The translations under genes and the position numbers were made by a program. Shown piece by piece: positions 28,701 to 36,077 of a stretch of DNA of 64,000 nucleotides. Location: NCBI RefSeq assembly GCF_007097245.1, contig NZ_VJZT01000002.1, positions 53,763 to 117,762 on the forward strand, read 5' to 3'. The notes beneath the pieces were generated by a model. That model saw only the letters and a program-made list of their open reading frames with translations, was not told the origin of the DNA and did not search any database. Numbering within the stretch: position 1 is the stretch's first letter; every line of letters starts with the position of its first letter. The DNA is from Flavobacterium restrictum. Its GTDB lineage: Bacteria > Bacteroidota > Bacteroidia > Flavobacteriales > Flavobacteriaceae.

Positions 28701-31700
28701 TACAACATTCTGGACAACACTAGTAGTGAGACCAATACAATTTATGATGGGTATAATAACCCGTTAGAGTCGATAACAAAACTCAAAAATGCAGGTCTTG
28801 AAGAGCAAACCACTACAACTACAGTAACCTATCAAACACCAAATTCAACAGGTAGGCCTACTGCAAAATTCCAGACTGTAATTGCTGCTGGTGATAGTAT
28901 GAGCAGCAAAGAAACCTATGACTACGGTACGGGAACAGAAATCAATTTACTCAAAAAAATAGAGAAATTCGGCAACAACACTACTGCTATTAAAGAGACT
29001 AATGTGTATGATTCTTTTGGGAATATAATTACCAAAACGATAGCAGCAACAGGAATAACGGATCGAGTTACTAGTTATAAATATGACACATCAGGGCGTT
29101 TCCTGATGGAAAGTACCGATATTGAAACACTAAAAACATCCTATGTTTATAACCCAGACGGAACACTTAAATCCGAAACCAATCCATATAATTTAACGAC
29201 CTCCTATTTATATGACTCTTGGTTCAAGAAAACACAAACTACTGATTATTTGGGTAAAATAAATAATTATGCGTATACACGAGATACCGAAAAAACTAAA
29301 ATTACCACTACAGGATATGACGATGGCAGTTATAGCGAAGAACTATTTGACGATTTAGGCAGGAAAATTAGAACAGGCGTAAAAGACATACAAGGAAACA
29401 TGTCCTATAAAGACTATTTATATGATATCTATGACCGCAACTATAGTGTAAGCGAACCCTATACGGCGAGCCCAAGCCTATGGAGTACCACAGCATACGA
29501 TATATACGGCCGCCCAAAAACGGTCACGTCCTTTACTGGCAAAATAATGAGCATGGTTTATGAAAAACTCAAAACCACAGTAACGGATAGTAGTACGGGT
29601 AAAACTAAAGCTTCGACCAAAAACGCCATAGGCAATGTAGTAACAATGACCGAAGCCCCAATAGGTGGATCCGTATATTACACCTATTTTGCTAATGGCA
29701 ACCTCAAAGAAACGAACTATCTAAACAATAAAATATCCATTACCCAAGACGGTTGGGGTCGTAAAACCAGTCTTAATGACCCTTCGGCAGGGTTGTACAC
29801 TTATGAGTACAATGCCTTGGGCGAAACTACCAAAGAAACCACCCCAAATGGTGAAACAAGCTTTATACTCGATCCAGCCACCAGTAAATTAACGTCCAAA
29901 ACTATAAAACAAGGGGCCACAACCCTATCTACTACTACCTATACGTATGACCCCACTAGTAAACTACCTACAGGCAACACGTTTACCAATGTACTAGAAA
30001 ACAATAGCACCATTACCAATGCAATAGCGTATGACAACAAAAAAAGAGTAACGGGTACAACCGAAACTACTCCTTATGCTAAATTTGATAAAACAGTAAC
30101 GTATGACAATTGGGGTAGAATAGATACCGAAACCAGTACTGCTACATTATTAGCAGGAGGCAAAACCAGTACCACCAAAATCCAAAACTTTTATAAAAAC
30201 GGCTATGCCTATCAAATAAAAGACTATCCTAATACCACGACGCTTTGGCAAACCGATGTCGTTAATGCGCGAGGGCAACTTGTAAAAGTCACGTTAGGTA
30301 ATACCATTATTATCAACAATACCTATGACGCTATGGGTTATGGATATTTAAGCAATACAAAGCACACGTTGAGCACCTCTACCGTTATGGAACTAGGCAA
30401 CGTGTTTGACCCCCAACGAGGCAACCTCACGAGTCGAACTAACAGTTTGTTTAGTACTAACGAAACTTTTACGTACGATAGCCTAGACCGCCTTTTGACT
30501 TTTCCTAACGGATTGGGAGCTACCGAAACGCAAAGCTATCAAGACGATGGACGCATAAAAACAAACACATTAGGCACTTACAACTACAATACCGCCAAAA
30601 AATACCAAAACACCTCCGTAACACTTACGCCAGATACCAAAGCGTATTACCAAGCCACGCCATTACCACTACAAACCATAACCTACAACACCTTTAAGGC
30701 TCCTATAGAAATAAGCCAAGACGGAGTAGACAAAATAAGTTTTGTTTACAACGATAGCAACGACCGTAGCATAATGTATTATGGAGGACTAGGCCTCAAA
30801 GACTCCCGCAAATACCGCAAACACTACAGTGCCGATGGTACTATGGAAATTAAAGAAAACCGTGCCAATGGCGTAGTAGAATTTGTAACCTACATAGGTG
30901 GCGACGGTTATACAGCCCCAATAGTGTACAAAAAAACATATCCCACCACAGGTACACCTCAAGAACAAACCTTATATTTGCATAGAGATTATCAGGGAAG
31001 CATCTTGGCAATAACCAATAATGTGGGTGTCGTTCTCGAAAAACGCCTTTTTGATGCGTGGGGTAATATAGCCAAAGTACAAGACGGCAACGGCAACACC
31101 CTAAACGGTCTTACTATTCTTGACAGAGGCTACACTGGACACGAACACCTACAAAGCGTAGGGCTCATACACATGAATGCCCGCTTGTACGACCCCAAGT
31201 TGCATAGATTCCTGCAACCTGATAATTATGTGCAAGATCCTAGTAATACCCAGAACTATAACAGGTATGGGTATTGCTGGAATAATCCATTAAAATATAA
31301 CGATCCTAGTGGGGAATTCATATGGTTTGTAGTCGCATTAGCCGCTTTTATTAATGGCGAAATGGCCGCAACATCTGCAGCTAGACATGGTGGTAATGCT
31401 TTCGAAGGTTTTTGGAAAGGAGCTGTCGTTGGCGCAATAAGTGGCGCTCTTGGTCAATTTGGAGGAGGAGTATTCTTAAATAATGTTATTTGGGGTGTTG
31501 CAACAGGCATAGCAACTGGGGGTATTAATGCTGCTCTAAATGGAAGCGATGTTGGTAAAGGCATGTTGTATGGTGGTTTAATTGGAGGTGCTTTCGCATC
31601 ATTAACTTCATTAAACGAGATGGCAACTAATTACAAAGCTGGATATGGTTTTAAAACCGATAGTGGTGTAGTAAAAAATTTAGTAAAAGAAGCCAATATT

Positions 31701-32186
31701 AACGGTACTATAGATGCAATAAGAGCTCAAAGAGCAATAGATTATGTACAAGTTAAATACGGTATGGAAGGTGCAAAAATGACTTACGACAATAGTTTAA
31801 AAGACTATGGCATTACGGATCCAGTTACTGGAAATATAACAATTGGACCAGTAGCTTTTAGTTCAGATGCCTTTTTAAAAGCAACAACTGTACATGAATT
31901 AGGTCATTCAATACTTGATAGAACAATGTCTAATGGAGTTTTTAATGGGTGGAAATATCCATCAGGAGTTTTCCCTGCAAACAATTCAACTTTAGCTACG
32001 GATGGTCCTCTAGGATATGCTCAAGAAATTTATAGCTATGGAAAAATGAACATGGGTTTGACAAATTTAAACTCAATACGAAGTGCTAATCCATTATGGA
32101 CCGAGTGGAGTAAAGGATGGTTTTCTAAAACTTTTTCATTATTACCTATGAGATTTGAAAATAAAATAATTTTAAAATTTTATTAA
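25743..32186 (+). CDS. SpvB/RHS polymorphic toxin with HELGH metallopeptidase-like tip
   Basis: A 2147-residue secreted toxin. Order: signal peptide (to about residue 19); SpvB-like domain (GGANYAIPIAVPPGINGVVP onward, about 30-330); five FG-GAP/VCBS-type Ca-binding motifs, such as GDYNGDGNMDF (about 341), GDFNGDGLTDV (478), GDFNGDGKTDF (593); a TcdB-middle-like region; RHS/YD repeats (about 1080-1740); and the RHS-associated core (YLHRDYQGSILAITN at 1745 to DPSGEF ending at 1859). The variable tip, 1860-2147, opens with Gly/Ala-rich hydrophobic segments and then has HELGH (H2051, E2052, H2055), a zincin signature, with a possible third ligand in YAQEIYSYG. Zinc-peptidase toxin tips are known in polymorphic toxins; the exact family is not recognised. 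Confidence 0.9.
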   Translation: MKHFYHTLLLIGLSLFTRAQTTTPTGTSAEVGITEGQLSVSLTGGANYAIPIAVPPGINGVVPQISLAYSSQAGNGMAGYGWNTTGVSSITRIPRTTFHDTAVGGVNLDVNDRFALDGQRLIVKTGTTGIYGADGTVYETENFSNVKITSLGVSLLGAAYGPASFKVEYPDGSVSEYGITTDSRSITTWSISYWQNPQSVRISYTYNNTNNSIAIASIKYGAVGINTPINEIKFNYVTRTRPEQAYVGGQSITNTSILDNIVVTSSNIGFRKYTLFRDTATSLNYERLIKIIETSGDGTKSYNPTIFNYDTKAEGLISNPIATSIDMTNVSANTSSYTSGDYNGDGNMDFILYPTYGTYAKKKYWLFCGLKTDGTSNPTVESNTGAFDEIFTSTILYNTTGGFKLLPKQGWTIVKTDATTSQTTFSNYTNLDTFNPINLLGNKSYVFPTFSFTRQHICGDYTSIYADTYTVTKRYLSGDFNGDGLTDVIAVENELMYTSACDRTTQRSGGNAFFVNLDPRQTTGFVTSAGNIGSYSASSIQIADFNADGKSDIYVFNDNSCTVYGLNANLQFDILAQITGDTNITIRKKILMGDFNGDGKTDFFVQKVESGNEYIKYFSTGTTLLNTNTLFTSPISSVVNCTNNVVQIIPNDINKDGKTDLIYVNKSSCTTSGKTGITKTTLSLNVYKNMGVSFALEASINLDNNSPIGTSALPIFLNFDKINPNMEIDFISDNKILNFVSKKDFSAESRLKSIITGNGITETITYKPLVPEVCSYNCKPTYKEVSLVENYPNVDIYSAPGFQVVSLLEKKSTSVYKKQQFAYAGATSNMEGLGFLGFRATMRTNWYEVDSQIISSISKFDPNLRGANIENYTYEGLYTPETVANQKAPTTAVPNSIIVSDYTFATTDTRTASGSVIIRPGINGTIIKPTTGTTFLATIIPNYDATGFTETNTTPPIGLITKSLSSYEATLAANKVYKLQNVQSKNYNILDNTSSETNTIYDGYNNPLESITKLKNAGLEEQTTTTTVTYQTPNSTGRPTAKFQTVIAAGDSMSSKETYDYGTGTEINLLKKIEKFGNNTTAIKETNVYDSFGNIITKTIAATGITDRVTSYKYDTSGRFLMESTDIETLKTSYVYNPDGTLKSETNPYNLTTSYLYDSWFKKTQTTDYLGKINNYAYTRDTEKTKITTTGYDDGSYSEELFDDLGRKIRTGVKDIQGNMSYKDYLYDIYDRNYSVSEPYTASPSLWSTTAYDIYGRPKTVTSFTGKIMSMVYEKLKTTVTDSSTGKTKASTKNAIGNVVTMTEAPIGGSVYYTYFANGNLKETNYLNNKISITQDGWGRKTSLNDPSAGLYTYEYNALGETTKETTPNGETSFILDPATSKLTSKTIKQGATTLSTTTYTYDPTSKLPTGNTFTNVLENNSTITNAIAYDNKKRVTGTTETTPYAKFDKTVTYDNWGRIDTETSTATLLAGGKTSTTKIQNFYKNGYAYQIKDYPNTTTLWQTDVVNARGQLVKVTLGNTIIINNTYDAMGYGYLSNTKHTLSTSTVMELGNVFDPQRGNLTSRTNSLFSTNETFTYDSLDRLLTFPNGLGATETQSYQDDGRIKTNTLGTYNYNTAKKYQNTSVTLTPDTKAYYQATPLPLQTITYNTFKAPIEISQDGVDKISFVYNDSNDRSIMYYGGLGLKDSRKYRKHYSADGTMEIKENRANGVVEFVTYIGGDGYTAPIVYKKTYPTTGTPQEQTLYLHRDYQGSILAITNNVGVVLEKRLFDAWGNIAKVQDGNGNTLNGLTILDRGYTGHEHLQSVGLIHMNARLYDPKLHRFLQPDNYVQDPSNTQNYNRYGYCWNNPLKYNDPSGEFIWFVVALAAFINGEMAATSAARHGGNAFEGFWKGAVVGAISGALGQFGGGVFLNNVIWGVATGIATGGINAALNGSDVGKGMLYGGLIGGAFASLTSLNEMATNYKAGYGFKTDSGVVKNLVKEANINGTIDAIRAQRAIDYVQVKYGMEGAKMTYDNSLKDYGITDPVTGNITIGPVAFSSDAFLKATTVHELGHSILDRTMSNGVFNGWKYPSGVFPANNSTLATDGPLGYAQEIYSYGKMNMGLTNLNSIRSANPLWTEWSKGWFSKTFSLLPMRFENKIILKFY

Positions 32187-32187
32187 C

Positions 32188-32673
32188 ATGAAATATTTAT
32201 GTTGTTTTTTGATATTTATCTTTATTAATTGCAAAAGTTTAGAAAAATCTAAACCATTATTAAAAATAGAGAATCCGTTTAATATAACTTGTAATATTAT
32301 CAAAAATAAGATAGTAAATTTAGAAATAATTAACAATACCCTTGATGATTTTAAAATAAATAAATTAAATAATTATTGTTATTTGAATATTAAAATTTTA
32401 AATAATAAAGGCATTTATATTGAGCAATCTATAAAAATAAAAGTTTTTTGTGATGGTGAATTTGTTGATTTAAAACATAATGAAAAATTGTCGTTTAAAT
32501 ATGATTACAATTTAGAAGAATTGTTTAAAGATCTTTTAAAAGAAAAAGAATATACAATTCAATTAATTTATAATGGTAAATTATTAAAGAATACGTCACC
32601 CGTAATTTTAAAAGACAATTTGATTTTACAGGTAAATTACCATATGACCACCGACGGCGCGGATTTGCACTAA
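32188..32673 (+). CDS. Candidate immunity lipoprotein for the RHS tip
   Basis: A 161-residue lipoprotein (MKYLCCFLIFIFINCKS; lipobox near FINC), one base past the RHS stop, the usual place for a cognate immunity gene. The mature part is Lys/Asn/Ile-rich and unlike any family I recognise. Base composition is far more AT-rich than the rest of the window until the last eight codons (TTDGADLH), which lie in an abrupt GC-rich stretch at 32646-32687, suggesting that the original end was replaced when the orphan tip cassette was joined. The immunity role is inferred from position, and a lipid anchor implies that the toxin acts in the periplasm. Confidence 0.6.
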   Translation: MKYLCCFLIFIFINCKSLEKSKPLLKIENPFNITCNIIKNKIVNLEIINNTLDDFKINKLNNYCYLNIKILNNKGIYIEQSIKIKVFCDGEFVDLKHNEKLSFKYDYNLEELFKDLLKEKEYTIQLIYNGKLLKNTSPVILKDNLILQVNYHMTTDGADLH

Positions 32674-32687
32674 ACCCGACCGCTCGG

Positions 32688-32809
32688 ATAGATTCCTGCA
32701 ACCGGATAATTATATACAAGATCCTAGTAATACCCAGAACTATAATCGATATGGGTATTGCTGGAATAATCCGTTAAAATATAACGATCCTAGTGGGGAG
32801 TTCATATGG
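32688..32809 (+). repeat. Second copy of the rhs core 3' end (122 bp)
   Basis: A direct repeat of 31204-31325 in the RHS gene: by hand alignment about 114 of 122 positions agree and most differences are silent. It encodes the end of the core (RFLQPDNYIQDPSNTQNY through DPSGEF) without anything upstream of it, and is joined in frame to the orphan tip. This is the typical displaced-tip arrangement of RHS loci. Confidence 0.88.
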
Positions 32810-33781
32810 GTGCCAATAATTATCGGTGCAATCATTGGTGCAATAAGCGGAGGTGTTGCATATACTGCGCAAGCTATTCGAACAGGAAACTGGAATATTG
32901 GGCAATTTGGGTTATCTGTTTTAGGAGGAGCAATTATTGGAGGAATAACTGGTTGGGCTTCACCTATGAGTGTTATTGGAGCTAGTATAGGACAGTCTAT
33001 GGCGACTGCTTTTATAGGTGGATTAATGCCTGCCTATGGTGTGCAAGTTGGAGACTGGAGTTTTAGCATTTCACCAAGTATTGCTTTTGGTAACACAGCA
33101 GGTATAGGAGCGAGTTTAAGCGTAACTTATAGTGCAGGAGATTTTAGTTTCTCGGGAGGAGTAGGTATTATGAGTAATAGTAATTATAACGGATTAGGTA
33201 AAAACGGTATGGAAATAAGAAAGTCCATTTTGGCTAGTTATGATGATGGAAAAAACGGGTTTTCTTTAGGCACTAATATTTGGAGTGGCACAGATGGCAT
33301 GAAAGAATTTAGTCAAACAACAGGCGTGGTTGGATTGCATTTTGGAGATTTTAGAGCGATGTATGAGAATGATGGCGGACCGGTACTTAAGCAAACAGGA
33401 TTAGGAGGAGGAACAGATAGCTATAGAACTGCCGCTTTGAATTTATCTATTGGAGAGTTTTCCGCAGGATTTAATTTGTTTACGGGAGCAAGAGATCAAA
33501 GCAAAGACCCCGAAAAATGGGCAGTTACTAATAGTGTAGATGGATACAGCAGGAAATACACTCGTGGATATGTTAATGAAACTGGAACAAAATATCGGTT
33601 AGGAGCATTAACAGTAGGTTATGGAGGTTATAGAGTTGGTGTAAATAGTGAGCATTTACGTCATGCAATACAGGATAGAGTAATTCACGGCATGATAAAA
33701 GATGCTGGTTTTGAAAACCAATCTTGGGATTGGAAAGGTTATTCTCAATACAGAACTTCTAATGGCTTCACATCATGGTAA
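32810..33781 (+). CDS. Orphan RHS toxin tip, polymorphic toxin type 23 (Ntox23)
   Basis: A 323-residue segment that reads in frame from the duplicated core end but has no ATG; the only start-like codon is the GTG at 32810 and the frame begins after a stop near 32644. The first 60 residues are Gly/Ala-rich and hydrophobic; then come GDFSFSGGVGIMSNSNYNG and the Ntox23-like end: GDFRAMYENDGGP, SYRTAALNLSIGEFSAGFNL, LGALTVGYGGYRVGVNSEHL, RHAIQDRVIHGMI and the final FTSW. The domain type is recognised from memory of the family; its biochemical activity is not established. It is most likely silent until recombined onto the main RHS gene. Confidence 0.75.
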   Translation: MPIIIGAIIGAISGGVAYTAQAIRTGNWNIGQFGLSVLGGAIIGGITGWASPMSVIGASIGQSMATAFIGGLMPAYGVQVGDWSFSISPSIAFGNTAGIGASLSVTYSAGDFSFSGGVGIMSNSNYNGLGKNGMEIRKSILASYDDGKNGFSLGTNIWSGTDGMKEFSQTTGVVGLHFGDFRAMYENDGGPVLKQTGLGGGTDSYRTAALNLSIGEFSAGFNLFTGARDQSKDPEKWAVTNSVDGYSRKYTRGYVNETGTKYRLGALTVGYGGYRVGVNSEHLRHAIQDRVIHGMIKDAGFENQSWDWKGYSQYRTSNGFTSW

Positions 33782-34287
33782 AGAGAATATTAATTTTTTC
33801 CTTACTGTTTGTCGTCCTAGGATGTTTTACATTAAAAACTGAATACGGAAATAGACGTTTTAAAACAAGTTATTTTAAGATAAAACAAAACTCGAATAAC
33901 GATGTATATAAATATGTTGACACAAATGTTGTTTATAAGTTGATTTCGTTAAAACACAATGGTTTAGTAACTCCAAATTATAATTATAGAAAATATTTTT
34001 TAAAATTCTATGATAAAGGAAGAGTTGGCAAATTTGATATTTTTGATATAAATGACAATAATTGTATTAATCCTAAAAAAGCAGATATGGGATTTTATAA
34101 TTTTAATGATGGAATTTTGCAAGTGGAATTTTATCATATACATCCTCAAGGTAATTTTTTCCACATAGATAGTATGAAATTATTTAAAGATTCAATTGTT
34201 GAGTATGATGATAAATTTAAAGAAGAAGCAATTCATATCAAGATTTTAATTCCAAAAGAGTGGAAAAGATATAAACCCGATTGGTAA
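33775..34287 (+). CDS. Candidate immunity lipoprotein for the Ntox23 tip
   Basis: A 170-residue lipoprotein (MVKRILIFSLLFVVLGCF; lipobox VLGC). Its ATG overlaps the last codons of the orphan tip by seven bases. The mature part is rich in Lys, Asp and aromatic residues (FYDKGRVGKFDIFDINDNN, LQVEFYHIHPQGNFFHIDS). I do not recognise a family. Position directly after an Ntox23 tip is the usual immunity position. It ends 18 bp before a perfect 28-bp palindromic terminator. Confidence 0.65.
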   Translation: MVKRILIFSLLFVVLGCFTLKTEYGNRRFKTSYFKIKQNSNNDVYKYVDTNVVYKLISLKHNGLVTPNYNYRKYFLKFYDKGRVGKFDIFDINDNNCINPKKADMGFYNFNDGILQVEFYHIHPQGNFFHIDSMKLFKDSIVEYDDKFKEEAIHIKILIPKEWKRYKPDW

Positions 34288-34305
34288 AGAAGAAATACAA
34301 AACGA

Positions 34306-34333
34306 AGAAAGCCGAGCAATTGCTCGGCTTTCT
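34306..34333 (+). terminator. Terminator-like 28-bp perfect palindrome
   Basis: Centre GCCGAGCAATTGCTCGGC, perfect palindrome over 28 bp, with a short T-rich tail. It closes the toxin/immunity unit. Confidence 0.65.
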
Positions 34334-34352
34334 TGTTATAAATCCCCCGCTA

Positions 34353-34414
34353 GTCCGAGCATTAGGTACTCGTGATGGATAGCTCGGATGTGCAATCCGT
34401 GCCCACTTACGAGT
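34353..34414. repeat. REP-like structured intergenic sequence
   Basis: Contains nested inverted repeats: TCCGAGC (34353) / GCTCGGA (34382), ACTCGT (34368) / ACGAGT (34409) and CGGAT (34385) / ATCCG (34395), so alternative hairpins are possible. It is distinctly more GC-rich than its surroundings. Confidence 0.5.
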
Positions 34415-34938
34415 TCAAACATCACAAACTACAACCCTTAAAAATATTTTTTTTTAAAGAGTAGCTATACAAATAATTTTGGTTAGGTTTGTTTTAGATG
34501 CCAGTTGGAATAGGCCCTGATTGCACCCGAGCGATAGCGAACTGACGAAGTAAATCCGCGCTTTCCAAGCCGAGGAGAATATGTATATCCGAGGGATCGG
34601 GGGTAATGCATCCAGCAAATACCTCCCTACATAGCCAAATAATCTTCTCTAAAAAAAGCGACGTTCAAAAAACATATTGGAACGTCGCTTTTTATAAAAT
34701 AACAATTGCAAATTATTTTTTTCCATACAGGCAGCTACCTAGACGTTTTATAAATTCCTTTTTTTAGTTTCTTTTTTCTGTATTTTAGGGTTTTTTGGCT
34801 CTCAACCCTTGTTTTTAAAAGGTTTTTGGTGTTTTTTAAGTATCCGCAACTAATTTGAAAAATCACTAAAAATGGGGATTGTTTCCTTTGTTTTTCCTAC
34901 TTACCTTTCGATTATTAATCTAAAAATAATTAGAAATT
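34415..34938. other. Gene-free stretch after the RHS island
   Basis: No convincing gene. An AT-rich part is followed by an unusually GC-rich piece at about 34500-34610 (GCCCTGATTGCACCCGAGCG, then AAATCCGCGCTTTCC and GATCGGGGG), which looks like a non-coding remnant or repeat and not like its neighbours. A terminator lies at 34655-34694. The last 240 bp are AT-rich and should hold the promoter of the next gene; TACCTTTC near 34903 is one mismatch from TAnnTTTG. Confidence 0.5.
34655..34694 (+). terminator. Terminator hairpin in the intergenic region
   Basis: Perfect 12-bp stem AAAGCGACGTTC / GAACGTCGCTTT and a T tail. No recognised gene ends just before it, so it may terminate an unannotated RNA from the 34.35-34.65 kb stretch or be a leftover. 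Confidence 0.65.
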
Positions 34939-35430
34939 ATGGGTAACATCACCGAGAACAAATTGAACACCGTAATTATTGCTGCGGATTTAACTGCAAT
35001 AAATGCTAGTATTACTACCATTACTGCCAAATTGCCAGCGGGCAGCTTGACCGAGGATCAACGGGGTGGATTAAAGGCTATTGACGTTACCAACAAAGTT
35101 TTTGTTGAGGATGTTATTATAGAAATGGGGGTTAGTGGTACAGGAATAATTCCTGCGTTTATCAACCAAGCTTTTATCCAAAACGACTTAACGCTTTTTC
35201 AACAACTGGATGTTTTAGATGCAAGTATTAGTAATTTATGCCAGAAAATTGCCGACCTCAAACGCATTTGTGGTGACGAGGCTTACACAGCCGCCTTGGC
35301 AGTATATCGCATTTATGACGGCGCCAACCAAGCAGGTGTTCCTGGGGCTAAACAAGCGTATGACAAACTAAAATCACGTTTTGATGCGCAAGGGAATGCA
35401 GGTCGAAAAACAGATCCTCCTATTGTATAA
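34939..35430 (+). CDS. Hypothetical protein, predicted helical
   Basis: A 163-residue protein without a signal peptide or membrane helix. It is rich in Ala, Ile, Thr and Asp, with alternating hydrophobic residues suggesting amphipathic helices (NTVIIAADLTAINASITTIT, FIQNDLTLFQQLDVLDASI). A Cys pair occurs around LCQKIADLKRICGD. The C-terminus is basic and flexible (RFDAQGNAGRKTDPP). No family recognised. Codon usage and composition are less AT-rich than the immunity genes upstream. It stands alone between a terminator and a MITE-like element. Confidence 0.6.
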   Translation: MGNITENKLNTVIIAADLTAINASITTITAKLPAGSLTEDQRGGLKAIDVTNKVFVEDVIIEMGVSGTGIIPAFINQAFIQNDLTLFQQLDVLDASISNLCQKIADLKRICGDEAYTAALAVYRIYDGANQAGVPGAKQAYDKLKSRFDAQGNAGRKTDPPIV

Positions 35431-35445
35431 TCCTTACGGCAACAA

Positions 35446-35598
35446 GGGCTTTAGCTCAATGCCATTAAGTTAAGCAGAAAATTATAAAATTAGCACGCAG
35501 ATTCGGCAGATTTGGCAGATTTTTTCCTCATTTTTCTGCGTAAATCTGCGTGAAAAAAAAGAGTAATTCCTTAACTTAATGACATTGGGCTTTAGCTC
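35446..35598. mobile_element. MITE-like element with 12-bp flanking direct repeats
   Basis: Direct repeats GGGCTTTAGCTC at 35446-35457 and 35587-35598 bracket a 129-bp body. The body has terminal inverted repeats: left AATGCCATTAAGTTAAG and, reverse-complemented at the right end, AATGTCATTAAGTTAAG (16 of 17 match). Inside lies a second inverted pair, CACGCAGATT and AAATCTGCGTG, around a T-rich centre. No open frame fits inside, so any movement would need a transposase supplied elsewhere. Confidence 0.75.
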
Positions 35599-35649
35599 CC
35601 AGTATCGATAATATCCTCAAGTACCGCTAGTAGAATGAGCACCAAATTT

Positions 35650-35680
35650 AAAAAGTCGGAATACTATTCCGGCTTTTTTT
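35650..35680 (+). terminator. Terminator hairpin
   Basis: Stem AAAGTCGGAAT / ATTCCGGCTTT (one G-U pair), 3-nt loop and a T run. It probably terminates transcription from the hypothetical gene at 34939, with the MITE inserted between gene and terminator. Confidence 0.7.
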
Positions 35681-35716
35681 ATGGGAATGAACAGAGAGTT
35701 AAAACAGTTTTAGTTA

Positions 35717-35907
35717 GCTAATTTGTATATTAAATATTTATTTTTGTATATTAAATAAGCTTTTTTACATATTTAATATACTTTTATGTCTATTTAAATT
35801 GCTTTTTTGAATACTAAAGTAATTTATTAGTATATTTAATATACTTTTTTATACATTAAATTAGCTTTATTACATATTTAATAGCTAATTTTGTCTATTA
35901 AATATAC
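35717..35907. repeat. Nine-unit array of about 21-bp AT-rich repeats
   Basis: Nine consecutive units of 20-22 bp starting at 35717, 35739, 35761, 35782, 35803, 35824, 35845, 35866 and 35886. The shared pattern is a T run, then TATATTTAATA or its near-palindromic variant TATATTAAATA, usually ending in a TAC or AGC step; best examples are 35761-35781 and 35824-35844. The period equals two DNA turns. There are no variable spacers. It lies 170 bp before an HTH gene. Confidence 0.75.
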
Positions 35908-36077
35908 ATTATGCTTCTTTAGAATAGTTAAAACCAATAGACAACTACACCCTTAAATGTCCTTAAATGCCTTATATGGTTAAAAAAAATGGTCTTTGTT
36001 TTAGCATATAGTTCGTGAAATAGAATCTATTGTCTCATCCCAAAAAAGTGTAGCTAATTTATAGTAATCCTAAAAAA
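35908..36077. other. Leader region between the repeat array and the HTH gene
   Basis: AT-rich, no gene. Contains the short direct repeat CCTTAAATG twice near 35951-35970. No consensus promoter could be placed with confidence. Confidence 0.4.

Noticed and set aside
32810..33781. Orphan tip as an independent, normally expressed gene
   Set aside because: It has no ATG, is joined in frame to a truncated rhs core copy and lacks a visible promoter; best seen as a silent cassette.
35717..35907. Repeat array as a CRISPR
   Set aside because: Units are contiguous and imperfect with no unique spacers, and no cas genes are present.
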